DNA from: JABAAE01 sp905480545
Lineage (GTDB): Bacteria > Planctomycetota > Planctomycetia > Pirellulales > Pirellulaceae
NCBI GenBank assembly: GCA_943788025.1
Contig: CALSOR010000006.1
Coordinates: 558,001 to 622,000 of the forward strand
Direction: 5' to 3'
DNA: 64,000 nt
Below the pieces are notes generated by a model that saw only the letters and a program-made list of their open reading frames with translations, did no database searches and was not told the DNA's origin. The position numbers were made by a program, and so were the translations under genes. Within the stretch, counting starts at the first letter, position 1. Each line of letters begins with the position of its first letter. Positions 34,859-43,763 of this stretch are shown here, piece by piece.

Positions 34859-36240
34859 ATGGCGACAGACGCTGAAAAAAACGGAATCGAAAAAACTTGC
34901 GAAAGTGACACACCGATAACGATTGGCTCGGAAAAAACCAGCTCCGAGAAAACCGAAATTGGCAGCTACTTTATCTCCAATTATCCGCCATTCTCGCAGT
35001 GGAAAAAGGAAAATCTATCCGATGTCGAAGCGGCGATGGCGAATCCTCCTGCCGATGTTCCACTGGGCCTCTATTTGCATATTCCTTTTTGTCGAAAAAC
35101 GTTGCAAGTTTTGCTACTTCAAGGTTTTTACCGATAACAATGCGAAGGAAATTGAAAAAATATGTTGCGGCGTTGTGTCGAGAGATTGAACTGGTCAGCC
35201 AGCAACCCGTAATGGGCGATCGGCCGTTTCGATTTGTTTACTTTGGCGGCGGGACTCCGTCGTACTTGAGCGTCAAGCAATTGAATTCTTTGGTGGATCG
35301 ACTGCGTGCGAACATCAATTGGGACAAAGCAGAAGAAGTGACTTTCGAGTGTGAGCCTGGAACTCTAAAAGAGTCAAAGATTCACACGTTAAGAGAACTG
35401 GGCGTGACCCGATTGAGCCTTGGCGTTGAAAATTTCACCGACGAGATATTGAAAGAAAATGGTCGCGCTCATCTGTCCGGTGAGATTTACACGGCATGGG
35501 ATTGGATCAAGGCTGCTGACTTCCCGAATGTGAATATTGATCTCATCTCTGGCATGGTCGGAGAGAATTGGGACAACTGGAAATACAACGTAGAAAAGAC
35601 GCTTGAACTCAGTCCCGATAGCGTCACGATCTATCAGATGGAGCTACCCTACAACACGGTTTATTCCAAAGACGTTCTTGGAAACAAGATCGAAATACCC
35701 GTTGCTGACTGGCCAGAAAAACGAGATTGGGTGAACTATGCCTTTGATCAATTTTTGGCCGCCGGATACCACGTTAGCAGTGCGTACACCGTGGTCAAAG
35801 ATCCTGCAAAAGTCAACTTCAGCTACCGCGATAACCTCTGGCAGGGTAGTGACTTATTGGCGACCGGAATCGCCAGTTTTGGGCATGTCTCTGGAGTGCA
35901 TTATCAAAACAAGCCAGACATGGTCAGCTATATTGGCGATCTTATGGATAAAGGGCAATTACCGTTAGGCCGCGCTTACACGCCAACGTCCGAGCAATCC
36001 TTAATTCGCGAGTTGATTTTGCAACTGAAGAAAGGCTATCTGGAAACTTCGTATTTCCGAGACAAATTCAAGGTTGATATCATTGAGCACTTCGCTGAGA
36101 CCTGGAAAGATCACAAGGCGAACGAGTTTCTGGATTTCAACAATGAGCGGGTCGAGCTAACCCGGAAGGGCTTACTTCATGCTGACGCGTTATTGCCGCC
36201 ATTTTTCGAAGAAGAATTTCGCAACGTGCGGTACACGTAA
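34859..36240 (+). CDS. HemN/HemW-like radical SAM protein (two frameshifts)
   Basis: The frame from ATG 34859 reads GLYLHIPFCRK and then breaks exactly inside the iron-sulfur motif. Dropping one A from the five at 35095-35099 gives CRKRCKFC, a perfect CX3CX2C. Dropping one A from the six at 35155-35160 restores KEIEKYVAALCREIEL. From there the frame is open to 36240 with FVYFGGGTPSYLSVKQL, FECEPGTL, TRLSLGVENF and NVNIDLISGM, all typical of the oxygen-independent coproporphyrinogen oxidase family (HemW branch included). HemW-type proteins handle heme; others act on unrelated substrates. The neighbours (ferredoxin, lipoyl-like carrier) suggest a role outside heme synthesis. Confidence 0.8.
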
Positions 36241-36508
36241 ACCTGATCAATTAAGGTTGACTGAATGCACCAACGACTTGTTATAAAGACAAACCAATCG
36301 TTTGCATTTTGAATCCTTTTTGAAAGACGTTTTTCACCAATAGTTCCCAAATCGATTTTCGCATTTTTGCCTCTGAGCGGAGAGCGAATTGCCTGCGATT
36401 CGCATCGCAAAACACTCAGTGGCTTCGCTGCCATCATCGGCGAAAGTCGATCCTAGTCAAAGAATCAGCCCAGAAGTTACCCGATGAAAACAGAAATTTT
36501 TATGATGG

Positions 36509-36937
36509 GTGAATTTTGAGGCCGTGTTTCCCAATGATCGGCTGTACGCTCGAAATCATATGTGGGCACAGGAAAAAGGTGAGAACTTTCGTTTCGGTTT
36601 TAGTGCTTACGCCGTAAGATTGCTACAGGACATTTACTTTCTTGATTGGGAAATTGAACCGCCAATCGCGCTCAATGCCAAGGCGGAGATGGGATCAATC
36701 GAAAGCAAAAAAGCGGAGAGCACGATTTTTGCACCCTGTACCGGGAGCCTTGAATCACTCAACAGCGACTTATTGAATGACCCGTCCTCGATAAATGTCG
36801 ATAAATACGAAGCCGGCTGGTTATTCGAAATGCAGGTGCCACAACCTGATTTTTTGGATGTCAGCCAGTATATTGAACACTTGGAAATTGTCTGGCAGGA
36901 TGCCCAAAGAACCATCAAAGGTCAAATGAACCAGTAA
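36509..36937 (+). CDS. GcvH-like lipoyl-carrier-fold protein
   Basis: 142 residues with the glycine-cleavage H-protein fold: NHMWAQEKGENFRFGFSAYA, then the hairpin GSIESKKAESTIFAPCTGSL with a candidate lipoyl lysine at 67 or 68, and EAGWLFEMQV. The GTG start is uncertain: an ATGATGGG just upstream would be in frame if it had one G fewer. There is no glycine decarboxylase in the window, so this is a stand-alone carrier. Its stop overlaps the start of the ferredoxin gene (TAATG), so the two are translated together. Confidence 0.75.
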   Translation: MNFEAVFPNDRLYARNHMWAQEKGENFRFGFSAYAVRLLQDIYFLDWEIEPPIALNAKAEMGSIESKKAESTIFAPCTGSLESLNSDLLNDPSSINVDKYEAGWLFEMQVPQPDFLDVSQYIEHLEIVWQDAQRTIKGQMNQ

Positions 36938-38111
36938 TGGCAAAAAGAATCTCAGTCGTCGTTTCCAGGGTCAAAGCCAAAACCCCGCCAAGCGAAATCT
37001 CGAAGAAGAAATCATCACCCAATCGATGATGGAATCTGGCATCGATGTTACGGTCATTCCGCATCTTTATGATTTGAAGGCGGACAGCACCGGAATGCTG
37101 GCCTTGAAAAGCCTAAGCGGAAACGTGATTGTATTGAGCTGGTTGTTCGAGCGGGCTGCTCATTGGATTTTGGATCGCAACGGAGTGAATGGTCACGTCG
37201 GACATGTTGAGCTTCAAAACGACGCTGGCGATGATGACGAAGAAGATCAAGATGAAGACGCATCTTCCCAAGAGGAAAAAGATCGTGTCATCGACTCACG
37301 AAAAATCCCTAACCGAAACATCTACTGCCTCGACCTTCGCGTTAGCAACAAGGCCGCTGATTATGTCGCTGAGATCAAACGGATTCAGGCGGAGCGAGCC
37401 ATTGAAATCGTTTCTCTTGGAATTGGCGGAATAGGATCGCCATCTCAAAATGGCGATTCCAACCCAACGGACGTCGAAAAAACGGATGATTCAAAAAATG
37501 AACTCAATGGCACAGCGACAACGCCCACTTCGGAACAACTTGTAAGATTTGAGAATCCGACCAATGGAACCGCTTTAGCCATCAACGGTTCTGAATTGGA
37601 CTCAACCACCAGCGACGACCAAACCAACCCCATTTTAAAACGAATCGAAGATAACGCTGGAAGACGATGGTATCCGGTCATCGACTACAGTCGCTGCACA
37701 AACTGCATGGAATGTATTGATTTCTGCCTTTTCGGTGTTTATGGAGTCGATCAACTTGATTCGATTTTGGTCGAGCAACCGGACAATTGTCGCAAGGGCT
37801 GTCCCGCATGTTCACGCGTTTGCCCGGAAAACGCCATCATTTTTCCGCAGCACAAAACACCTGCGATCGCCGGTTCTGCTGAGGTTGGCGCCAGTTTAAA
37901 AATCGACTTATCGAAACTTTTTGGTGCTCCCGATGACGGAAAAACACCTGAAGAAATCGCGGCCCTTGAGCGGGATGAGCAACTGCTTGCCGTTGGCCGT
38001 GAAGCGGTAGGAATGGAGGTTGGAATGCCCAAGCGACAGGACAATCGAGGCGATGGCCCAAAAGACGACTTGGATTCTCTCGTCGATGAACTAGACAGTT
38101 TAGATCTATAG
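36937..38111 (+). CDS. 4Fe-4S ferredoxin-domain protein (frameshifted near its start)
   Basis: From ATG 36937 the frame soon derails. One added C at about 36965 gives MAKRISVVVSQGQSQNPAKR followed by NLEEEIITQSMMESGIDVTV, joining the long frame smoothly. About 390 residues then include a long acidic linker (residues ~100-230) and two cysteine clusters: CTNCMECIDFC and, 30 residues later, CRKGCPACSRVC. Together these are of the 2x[4Fe-4S] type and probably pass electrons. The C-terminus is acidic (DDLDSLVDELDSLDL). The overlap with the GcvH-like gene links the two functionally. Confidence 0.75.
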
Positions 38112-38233
38112 GAGAAAGTTGCTCCCACTCCGCCATTTTTTGGAGATGATGCGTTTTGGGGTCGCATCTGAAAACCATCCACTGATTCATGGGCCTTGGC
38201 GAGCCCACTCGATCTCTAAAGAAGAGCAACTCT

Positions 38234-39832
38234 ATGGCAGACCCAAACGACGACCGCCAGTTTGGCCATTTGCAAGAAAATCCGTATCGGTCTCAATTTC
38301 AATCCAACACTCCAACCGATTCCGGCCAGTATGCATCCGATTCTCCCACCAGCGGGTGCCACCCTCAATTGGAGAACCATCCCTCGACCCATGGGGTCCC
38401 GAGGGAGCCAGTCGAACCGCCGCCAAAATCGACGGCTAGTGGGATAATCATTTCGTTCCTGTGCTGGGGATTCTTTTTGGCGATTTCAATTTTTATCGCC
38501 GTGAGCCACCACTTACATGTGCCTGTCGTTGGAGAAGTTTCGCCGCGAGCAGAGCTGTTTCAATTGATATTTGGCGCGAAGCTAATGGTTGGAATGAAAA
38601 CTTTCACTCAAGAGGCAACGGAGCCAAAGACTGCCTTTAAAGGAACCGGTATCAAATTCACGTCGGTGCGGAACATGCAGGCCAATTCGGTTCTATTTGC
38701 GGAAATGAATTCGCTTGCGGCAGCATCAGAGTTGCTTGACCAGCTTGAGTCGCAAGCAACGGTTGAGGAATACCATTTTTCCGATTCCGAAAAGAAAGTC
38801 TCAAACATACTCCGGCGTATTTACGGAGGTGTTGACTACTCGGAACTCAACCAACTGGAACGAGGACTGCTAAAAAAAGAATTGTTGTGGTTTGGCAAAT
38901 TGGCCATTAACCTTCAACGGAAAGAAAATGCACCACTGTCCACTGAACGACGCGAACTCTTGGGTGATGCACAATCAAAGTTAATCACGTTCGTGGTTGC
39001 AGTATTGATTGGCATTCTCGCGTTTGTTGGTGGATTGATTGGCCTGATTATCTTTTTGGCTTTGTATTTTAAGCGGAAACTTCACATCCGAACCGAACAT
39101 TACACACAACATGCGACGATTTATATTGAGGCTGCGGCGGGTTGGCTGTTGACGTATTTTGCAATGGGCCTGCTTCTCGGAAGGTTGGTGCCCTTTTTCG
39201 ATCCACTACTTACGAACATCGCTGTATCTGCCATCTCATTTATGTTCGCGGTCTTCTGGCCAATCATTCGAGGCGTTCGCATTGACGCTTTCTTGAAGGA
39301 TATCGGTTTTGTTGGGAATGTTGTTGTCGAATCCTGTATTGGACTGATCAGTTACGTTTCCTGTTTGCCGATTCTTGCGGCGGGATATTTAGTAACCATG
39401 ATTGCGATTTTCGTTGCCGGTCCAACACTTCAAGAGGGCGGGCTTTCATCGCCATCTGGTCCAGGGCATCCGATCGTAGAATGGATTTCTGAAGGAAGTA
39501 TCAGCACGATTGCGTTAGTTTTTATTATGACTTGTGTCTGTGCACCTCTACTGGAGGAAACGGTATTTCGCGGATTGATGTACCGTAATTTACGTGACAA
39601 CACGTTTCGTGCCGGACATTTTGTTTCCGTGACGCTATCCGCGTTGGTCAACGGATTCATTTTTGCGGCAATTCACCCGCAAGGCATTTTATTTATTCCG
39701 ATGCTCGGGGCATTGGCACTTTCTTTTTCGATCGTCCGGGAATGGCGTGGTTCATTGATTGCTCCGATGACGATGCACGCAATTCACAACGGCTTGGTTA
39801 CCAGTTTTTTGCTCTTTGTCATGATGGATTGA
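38234..39832 (+). CDS. CPBP-family intramembrane protease
   Basis: 532 residues from ATG 38234. An N-terminal low-complexity segment and a membrane segment (IISFLCWGFFLAISIFIAVS) are followed by a soluble domain and about seven membrane helices. The CPBP (Abi/Rce1-like) motifs are present near the end: EETVFRGLMYRN with the paired glutamates, AAIHPQGI with a histidine, and MTMHAIHNG. These proteins cleave peptide bonds inside membranes, and bacterial members are linked with bacteriocin immunity and protein processing. No substrate gene is adjacent. The family core is ~250 residues, so this member is long. Confidence 0.85.
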   Translation: MADPNDDRQFGHLQENPYRSQFQSNTPTDSGQYASDSPTSGCHPQLENHPSTHGVPREPVEPPPKSTASGIIISFLCWGFFLAISIFIAVSHHLHVPVVGEVSPRAELFQLIFGAKLMVGMKTFTQEATEPKTAFKGTGIKFTSVRNMQANSVLFAEMNSLAAASELLDQLESQATVEEYHFSDSEKKVSNILRRIYGGVDYSELNQLERGLLKKELLWFGKLAINLQRKENAPLSTERRELLGDAQSKLITFVVAVLIGILAFVGGLIGLIIFLALYFKRKLHIRTEHYTQHATIYIEAAAGWLLTYFAMGLLLGRLVPFFDPLLTNIAVSAISFMFAVFWPIIRGVRIDAFLKDIGFVGNVVVESCIGLISYVSCLPILAAGYLVTMIAIFVAGPTLQEGGLSSPSGPGHPIVEWISEGSISTIALVFIMTCVCAPLLEETVFRGLMYRNLRDNTFRAGHFVSVTLSALVNGFIFAAIHPQGILFIPMLGALALSFSIVREWRGSLIAPMTMHAIHNGLVTSFLLFVMMD

Positions 39833-39957
39833 TGCTCCAAATCGCAAATTGAAACAGGGCATTCATTTGAAAAACCTCTTGCCGAAACTATTTAAATGGC
39901 TTATTTTCCGCTACTAAAGCGAAGGCCCCTCTGAAAAGATTAGCTCAGAAGTATTCG

Positions 39958-40902
39958 ATGCAGATCACGGCGGAAATTTTCAAGTCGATGCGAAAGGTAT
40001 TTGGACGCAAGCCGGTGTCCAAAGAGCTGAAATTCGATGTATCTGAGCAGGCTGCGTCCGACCACATCAAGAACCTCTTGCTAGGGGACCGCCCATGCAT
40101 GATTAGCCGCTTCGGCAGCAATGAGTTAGACGCAACGCTCCGAGCTTTTGAAAGAGGAAATACCAAAAACATTATCAATCGGGTTTACCGTTACGTGAGA
40201 AAAGATAGTGCTGCGTTCTGGTGGGACGCAAGTATCCGCAAGCGAATGTCCGTTAATGCCGGCTTTTTTCCTACGGATGACCAATCGCTAAATGCATTTG
40301 GTTTACGAATGCTGAAGGACATAACAGAGCTGGATGTTTTGGGATCGTGGCGAGACGACGAATGGCGATTGCGTCATCGTTTCCCCAACGCAGTGCGATT
40401 GCCGTTGTTGGAATTGGAACCCTATCGTCACGATGCACCATGGTCTGAAGCACTCGCCGGAAAACGGGTCCTGGTACTTCATCCGTTTGTTAGGTCAATC
40501 GAAAACCAATACAAGAGACGAAAATACTTATTCAGCGATCCACGCGTGCTCCCCGATTTTGAATTGATTACGATTAAAGCAGTCGTCTCCAACGCGATGA
40601 GTGAGGTCAAATTCTCCAGTTGGTTTAATGCACTGGATCATATGTGTGAGCAAATTCGCGAAAAAGACTTTGACGTCGCGATTATCGGTGCAGGTGCATA
40701 CGGATTACCCCTGGCAGCGTTTGTCAAACGCCTTGGAAAGAAAGCGATCCATCTCGGAGGCGCGACACAATTGCTTTTCGGCATTTCCGGTCAGCGTTGG
40801 GATGAAGGCAATCAACATTTTTACAATGAACATTGGGTCCGTCCGTTAGAGTCGGAGAAACCCAAGCGGGCAGATCTTGTTGAATCCGCAGCTTACTGGT
40901 AA
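39958..40902 (+). CDS. putative GT-D-fold glycosyltransferase
   Basis: 314 residues matching the pattern of GT-D (DUF1792-like) domains: MISRFGSNELDATL near residue 48, LVLHPFVRSIENQYKRRKYL in the middle and AIIGAGAYGLPLAAFVKRLG followed by KKAIHLGGATQLLFGISGQR near the end. GT-D enzymes add glucose to O-GlcNAc on serine-rich adhesins in Streptococcus. Here the acceptor is unknown. There are no other glycan genes adjacent; the following 400 bases have no gene. Confidence 0.75.
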   Translation: MQITAEIFKSMRKVFGRKPVSKELKFDVSEQAASDHIKNLLLGDRPCMISRFGSNELDATLRAFERGNTKNIINRVYRYVRKDSAAFWWDASIRKRMSVNAGFFPTDDQSLNAFGLRMLKDITELDVLGSWRDDEWRLRHRFPNAVRLPLLELEPYRHDAPWSEALAGKRVLVLHPFVRSIENQYKRRKYLFSDPRVLPDFELITIKAVVSNAMSEVKFSSWFNALDHMCEQIREKDFDVAIIGAGAYGLPLAAFVKRLGKKAIHLGGATQLLFGISGQRWDEGNQHFYNEHWVRPLESEKPKRADLVESAAYW

Positions 40903-41299
40903 CAGGTGGAATGTGTTCGCGATTCGATCGATGGATTCTGCGCGTTGAGTCTACGACGGTTGGAACGCTCCCTTTTGCCATCTGGGGGATCCCAACTCGG
41001 TAAGAGCAAACAGTGCTTCGATACTAACGGATTTCCAAAAACCCGAATGCCCGCAGCTTTTAATCAACGCCACCTCGGCCTGTCAACGCGTATGTTTCGT
41101 ATTACGTTTGAAACCTGCGCAATGTGATTGATGACCACATCCTGTTCTAAACGCAACCCACTGATGGTGCACCAGAATTCAACCGTATTCCGCACCGCTT
41201 CAAAGGGACAGGACGACTTTCCAAAGGCAAAAACAGCGTCCCTGGGCGGGTATGGAGCAAACGAGCCTCGTCATGGCAACTGCTACATAACACAGGAAT
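40903..41299. other. intergenic region
   Basis: No gene or structured element seen between the converging GT-D-like and methyltransferase genes. Confidence 0.4.
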
Positions 41300-42418
41300 T
41301 CAAGATTTGGATCCATGTTTTTCGATGATTATCCCATGCAAGGAATAGTGCATTTGGCTTCGATCGTGAATGCGAACGACCCAAGGTATGTTGTCCTGTT
41401 CAGAAACCAGACGAAGGGATGATAGCCCCTGATTGGGTGACGTCAATAAATTCCGAATGACTGCGTCACTGCTTCCTCTATGATCGGCACGTTGTGAATG
41501 CCCTCCAATCCACGATTCAATTGCTGTAGCCGACGATGACCAATCGTACGGACAGGCCAGAGTCGCCTGTCCATCTTTCGAGAGCACCCTCGCAATCGAT
41601 TGCAGTAATGCGAAGGGTGACGCCACCGAGTCGAGAGTGTTCATGCAATTGCATCTTCCAAAGACATCGTCGGCAAATGGCAGTTGCGTTGCATCACAAG
41701 CCCAAAAGTCAACGAGGTCCGAGTGTTCAAAATCGACGTGAAATTCAATGTCGTCATACACCACACCACCTCGCCGTAGTGGATACTCTACTTTTCCAGC
41801 ACGGAGGATCCGCGTGGCCATCTTGAGCATTGAAAAATTCAGATCGACGCCCAGCGTCAATTTATTCGTTTTGCTCGCGATCGCAAAACTATTTCTTCCG
41901 ACGGAGCAGCCCAAGTCGATTGCTACCTCACCACCATCTGACCAAATCGAATGGTTAGGACGGCAGCTGTTAAGACAATCATCCATCACCTGAAATGCCT
42001 GAAACGTTGATCCCGCATTTGGGTCACTGTTTTTCGGATTCAAATCACCGTAATGGCACCATCCATAGCTACTCAAGTATTGTCGATTTACATTGAATTC
42101 TGAATCCGGTGCACAGCAATCGCTGAGCAAACTTTGTGTCGTTGCACAAAGATCCGATCTGGCTTGAATGTAGCCGATGCTTGCCGCCAGCGTTTCACGA
42201 ACATTTGGTAACAGAAACGGAATTCCATCGATTATCGGGTATTCACATTGACATAGCAAATTACTGCACCGAATCACGCCTTCGATAATCGATTCGTTCT
42301 CATGGCCTTTCGAGTCCGCAACTTCGACCCGATTGATTGCGAGTGGGAACGTGCCATTTTCCTCCGAGGCACAGGCGAGGCAATGAGGTTTCAAACGAAA
42401 AAAGTGGCGCAGTTTCAA
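41300..42418 (-). CDS. class I SAM-dependent methyltransferase with zinc-ribbon-like N-terminus
   Basis: 372 residues. The N-terminus has a Trm112-like pattern (HCLACAS, then IRCSNLLCQCEYPIIDGIPF), and the catalytic domain has motif I VAIDLGCSVGRNSFAIA near residue 166, motif II-like LTLGVDLNFSMLKMA and the later FWACDATQLPFADDVFGRCN. It methylates an unknown substrate using SAM. Its ATG is three bases after the stop of the PAAR gene, so it is in the type VI operon. It could modify a secreted or structural component, or act as cargo; nothing in the sequence decides. Confidence 0.75.
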   Translation of the reverse strand: MKLRHFFRLKPHCLACASEENGTFPLAINRVEVADSKGHENESIIEGVIRCSNLLCQCEYPIIDGIPFLLPNVRETLAASIGYIQARSDLCATTQSLLSDCCAPDSEFNVNRQYLSSYGWCHYGDLNPKNSDPNAGSTFQAFQVMDDCLNSCRPNHSIWSDGGEVAIDLGCSVGRNSFAIASKTNKLTLGVDLNFSMLKMATRILRAGKVEYPLRRGGVVYDDIEFHVDFEHSDLVDFWACDATQLPFADDVFGRCNCMNTLDSVASPFALLQSIARVLSKDGQATLACPYDWSSSATAIESWIGGHSQRADHRGSSDAVIRNLLTSPNQGLSSLRLVSEQDNIPWVVRIHDRSQMHYSLHGIIIEKHGSKS

Positions 42419-42421
42419 GGT

Positions 42422-42805
42422 CTATCCGCCAATGATTACAGTTGGGCAACCGGGAGGCAAAACTTTTCCTACGGGGCTGGGAATCGGGGCCACGCAACTG
42501 GCATGCGAGGACATGTCGCCAACCCGCGCGGCAGGCAAGCCACCAATCAACACCTTCGACGATCCCTTGGAAATCATTCCGGGCCCCGCTGGGACACAAC
42601 CGGGTAGAATGCATGGAGCTGTCATGTCCGTGCTACGCGCTGCCGGAAGGCCGCCAATGAGGACATTGGGCTGACCTTTGATTATGGGTAAGGGCAACCC
42701 AGGATGTGGAACAGGAGTTGGAACGGGTGCTGCAGGATGAATGGGCGCGTGACAATGGGGAGCGTCCTGTTTGACCAAATCGGAAATTCTTGCGGCAGGT
42801 GGCAT
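42422..42805 (-). CDS. PAAR-domain T6SS spike-tip protein
   Basis: 127 residues, the length of a stand-alone PAAR protein without a fused effector. It has the repeated tip motifs VLIGGLPAARSTDMTAPC and VLIGGLPAARVGDMSSHASC and ends TVIIGG. The histidines and cysteines that bind the tip zinc are visible (HCHAPIHP, HASC). PAAR sharpens the VgrG spike and docks effectors. AGGAA precedes the ATG. No vgrG lies in the window, so its partner must be elsewhere. Confidence 0.92.
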   Translation of the reverse strand: MPPAARISDLVKQDAPHCHAPIHPAAPVPTPVPHPGLPLPIIKGQPNVLIGGLPAARSTDMTAPCILPGCVPAGPGMISKGSSKVLIGGLPAARVGDMSSHASCVAPIPSPVGKVLPPGCPTVIIGG

Positions 42806-42884
42806 TGTTAATTCCTAACTCGAAATTCGTCGAACTCAGCGGTACAATCGCCTGGAAAAATCGAATGAAGTGCGTAGCGGGCGT

Positions 42885-43739
42885 CTAGCCTTCATAACTT
42901 CTCAGATCTTGGGGAAGTGATTCAATTGTTTTGATCGCAACTTTAAACTTACCAAATTTGGGTGCAGACGCGGCAAAACACTGTTTAATATCCTTGTCTT
43001 TCAACGTTTTTTTCACAAAGTGAATATCTGCAAACGAATTGCTGGCACGAATTACGCCTTCATATGGCGTCGCATTGTTGGGTACATCCTCAAGCGACCT
43101 AAGCTCTTTAATTTCTTTATCCTTCACCGGCTTCTTGCCAACGATCACGCGGCCAGCAGTACCCGTTGCAGCTGCGCCAAAATACAACCATTTCGTGCCA
43201 TTTGACTTTTTAAGCGTTGGAGTGATGTCTTCCTGCACGGCGCTGGAACTAATTTTGGATAGGAATGCGTCGGCATTGAGTTTTATGTCTTTGAAACTCG
43301 ATGTGCCTACAGACGTGACCTGTTTCGGATTGACCCTATTGGTTTTGGATTTTACTTTTTGAACAATCAGTTCACGAACGATTGTGCGAGCATCTTCGAC
43401 AAGCGACTTGAGCACCTTATTGTAATGGGTGACCATTTTCCCTGCAGCCGAAGCCGCATTCGTATCCCCGTTTCGGTCCGCATCCGAGAGATTCTTGACC
43501 ACTGTGACGAATTCGCCAAGTTCACTCTTTATTCCATTTTCAAAATCGGATCTAAACGAGCTGTATACGTACTTTTGAAGCTCAGACTCTCTCACATCGC
43601 CAAGCATCTTATCGTCGAGCGAAGCCTCGAAGTCGACATTCATTTCACCGGCGGTGAACAATTGCTCGCGCGACGACGACAGACAGTCCCGAGTATACTT
43701 GCTGACCAAATCTCTGCATTTGACTTTAACGGACGCCAT
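42885..43739 (-). CDS. unknown T6SS-linked protein (candidate effector or adaptor)
   Basis: 284 residues, no signal or membrane segment, mostly charged. The first ~150 residues are helical (SELQKYVYSSFRSDFENGIK, VTHYNKVLKSLVEDARTIVR). The C-terminal ~100 residues are beta-rich (KWLYFGAAATGTAGRVIVGK, GVIRASNSFADIHFVKKTLK). I recognise no family. It sits between clpV and the PAAR gene, a position where effectors, immunity proteins or effector chaperones are often found. Which of these it is cannot be decided here. Confidence 0.6.
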   Translation of the reverse strand: MASVKVKCRDLVSKYTRDCLSSSREQLFTAGEMNVDFEASLDDKMLGDVRESELQKYVYSSFRSDFENGIKSELGEFVTVVKNLSDADRNGDTNAASAAGKMVTHYNKVLKSLVEDARTIVRELIVQKVKSKTNRVNPKQVTSVGTSSFKDIKLNADAFLSKISSSAVQEDITPTLKKSNGTKWLYFGAAATGTAGRVIVGKKPVKDKEIKELRSLEDVPNNATPYEGVIRASNSFADIHFVKKTLKDKDIKQCFAASAPKFGKFKVAIKTIESLPQDLRSYEG

Positions 43740-43763
43740 TGGGAGCCTGACTGAAATTATCGA

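Noticed and set aside
34859..36240. heme-synthesis HemN on its own
   Set aside because: Family match is broad, and no other heme genes are near; kept as HemN/HemW-like only.
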